Under the pieces are notes generated by a model, which had not been told where the DNA came from, made no database searches, and saw nothing but the letters and a program-made list of their open reading frames with translations. A stretch of DNA of 14,161 nucleotides, taken from DASVXQ01 sp040414855 (lineage in GTDB: Bacteria > Actinomycetota > CALGFH01). Location of the stretch: positions 1-14,161 of the forward strand of contig JBEDUQ010000316.1 of the NCBI GenBank assembly GCA_040414855.1, in the 5' to 3' direction. The stretch's first letter is position 1; each line of letters begins with the position of its first letter. Positions 13,505 to 14,161 of the stretch are shown here, in pieces. A program made the translations under genes and the position numbers.

Positions 13505-14161
13505 CGAGCGTGGTCCGGAGGTCAAGCCAGGTCTCGGCGACGACCGGATTCGGGTGCTGGTGGTCGACGACCACCCCGTATGGCGCGACGGCGTGCGTGG
13601 GGACCTCGACTCGTCCGGGCGGGCGGTCGTCGTGGCCGAGGCGCCCGACGGCGGCGAGGCGATCCTGCGGGCGCGTGAGACGATGCCGGACGTCGTATTG
13701 ATGGACCTGAACCTGCCGACGGTTCGCGGCGTCGACGCGATCCGCCGGATCGTCGAGGAGTCGCCGCACATCAAGGTGCTGGTCCTCTCCGCCACCGGCG
13801 AGGAGGCCGACGTCCTCGAGGCGGTCAAGGTCGGAGCCAGCGGCTACCTGCTCAAGAGTGCCACCGCCGGCGAGATCGTCGATGCCGTGGCCCGGGTCCG
13901 CGCGGGCGAGCCGGTGTTCTCCGCCAACCTGGCCGGGCTGGTGCTGGGCGAGTTCCGCAGGATGAGCGGCGCGGTGGCGGGCTCCTCCGAGCCCGGCCTC
14001 ACCCGGCGGGAGACCGAGGTGCTCAAGCTGGTGGCCAAGGGCTACACCTACCGCGAGATCGCGGACAAGCTCTTCATCAGCGTGAAGACGGTCCAGAACC
14101 ACGTCCAGAACATCCTCACCAAGCTCCAGCTCTCCAAGCGCTACGAGCTGATGCGCTACGC
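13500..14161 (+). CDS. NarL/FixJ-type response regulator, 3'-truncated by the window edge
   Basis: 220 residues are visible from ATG 13500, and only a few C-terminal ones should be missing given the usual length of about 215-225. The receiver domain has VVDDHPVW (21-28, acidic pair Asp23/Asp24), VLMDLNLP (Asp69 phosphoacceptor), LSATG (Ser97 switch position) and GYLLKS (Lys119). After a linker, LTRRETEVLKLVAKGYTYREIA starts the LuxR-type helix-turn-helix, with SVKTVQNHVQNILTKL as the DNA-recognition part. It is the natural partner of the kinase just upstream and should act as a phosphorylation-controlled transcription factor. No Shine-Dalgarno sequence lies at a normal distance from ATG 13500; translation probably depends on ribosomes finishing the kinase and passing the ATGA chain. 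Target genes are not known. Confidence 0.93.
   Translation, partial: MSERGPEVKPGLGDDRIRVLVVDDHPVWRDGVRGDLDSSGRAVVVAEAPDGGEAILRARETMPDVVLMDLNLPTVRGVDAIRRIVEESPHIKVLVLSATGEEADVLEAVKVGASGYLLKSATAGEIVDAVARVRAGEPVFSANLAGLVLGEFRRMSGAVAGSSEPGLTRRETEVLKLVAKGYTYREIADKLFISVKTVQNHVQNILTKLQLSKRYELMRY

Overview
The window looks like chromosome of a high-GC actinobacterium (Actinomycetota). The support is G/C-rich third codon positions, frequent GTG starts, tight ATGA/GTGA gene overlaps, one apparently leaderless promoter, and a NarL/LuxR-type two-component pair of a kind common in that phylum. No rRNA, tRNA, CRISPR array, insertion sequence or phage gene was seen. The species cannot be named from the sequence.

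Region A (1-3335) is an exopolysaccharide synthase/hydrolase module. A processive-type, multi-membrane-span GT2 synthase (minus strand) overlaps by 8 bases a membrane-anchored GH26-like glycoside hydrolase. A second GH26-like paralogue, cut by the left edge, converges on it from the plus strand. The pairing suggests that a beta-linked glycan is made at the membrane and trimmed outside it. This region is visibly less GC-rich than what follows.

Region B (3336-3830) is a divergent intergenic region with short palindromes. A strong ribosome-binding site in it opens a 25-codon upstream ORF that ends on an alternative start of the GT2 synthase.

Region C (3831-11808) is a second glycan or small-molecule locus. 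One plus-strand run encodes a PhyH-type Fe(II)/2-oxoglutarate dioxygenase, an APH-fold kinase, an Alg14/PssD-like and Alg13/PssE-like split glycosyltransferase pair, a radical SAM enzyme with extra C-terminal cysteines, and a SAM methyltransferase. Most of these genes overlap or nearly touch. A minus-strand gene for an unusual SDR-aminotransferase fusion meets the run with one base between the two stop codons. It is followed divergently by a GT2 glycosyltransferase with a leaderless-type promoter and an inverted repeat. Together they look like part of a pathway for a surface glycan (or glycosylated molecule) carrying an amino sugar with further oxidation, radical SAM and methyl modification. 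No polymerase, flippase, initiating phosphoglycosyltransferase or nucleotide-sugar supply gene is visible, so the pathway is incomplete here.

Region D (11809-14161) holds a 59-residue putative membrane peptide. Divergent from it is a NarL-family histidine kinase with six predicted membrane helices and its response regulator (cut by the right edge). Kinase and regulator are joined by four tandem copies of an 8-base unit that creates a chain of overlapping ATGA stop/start signals, the most unusual small-scale structure in the window.
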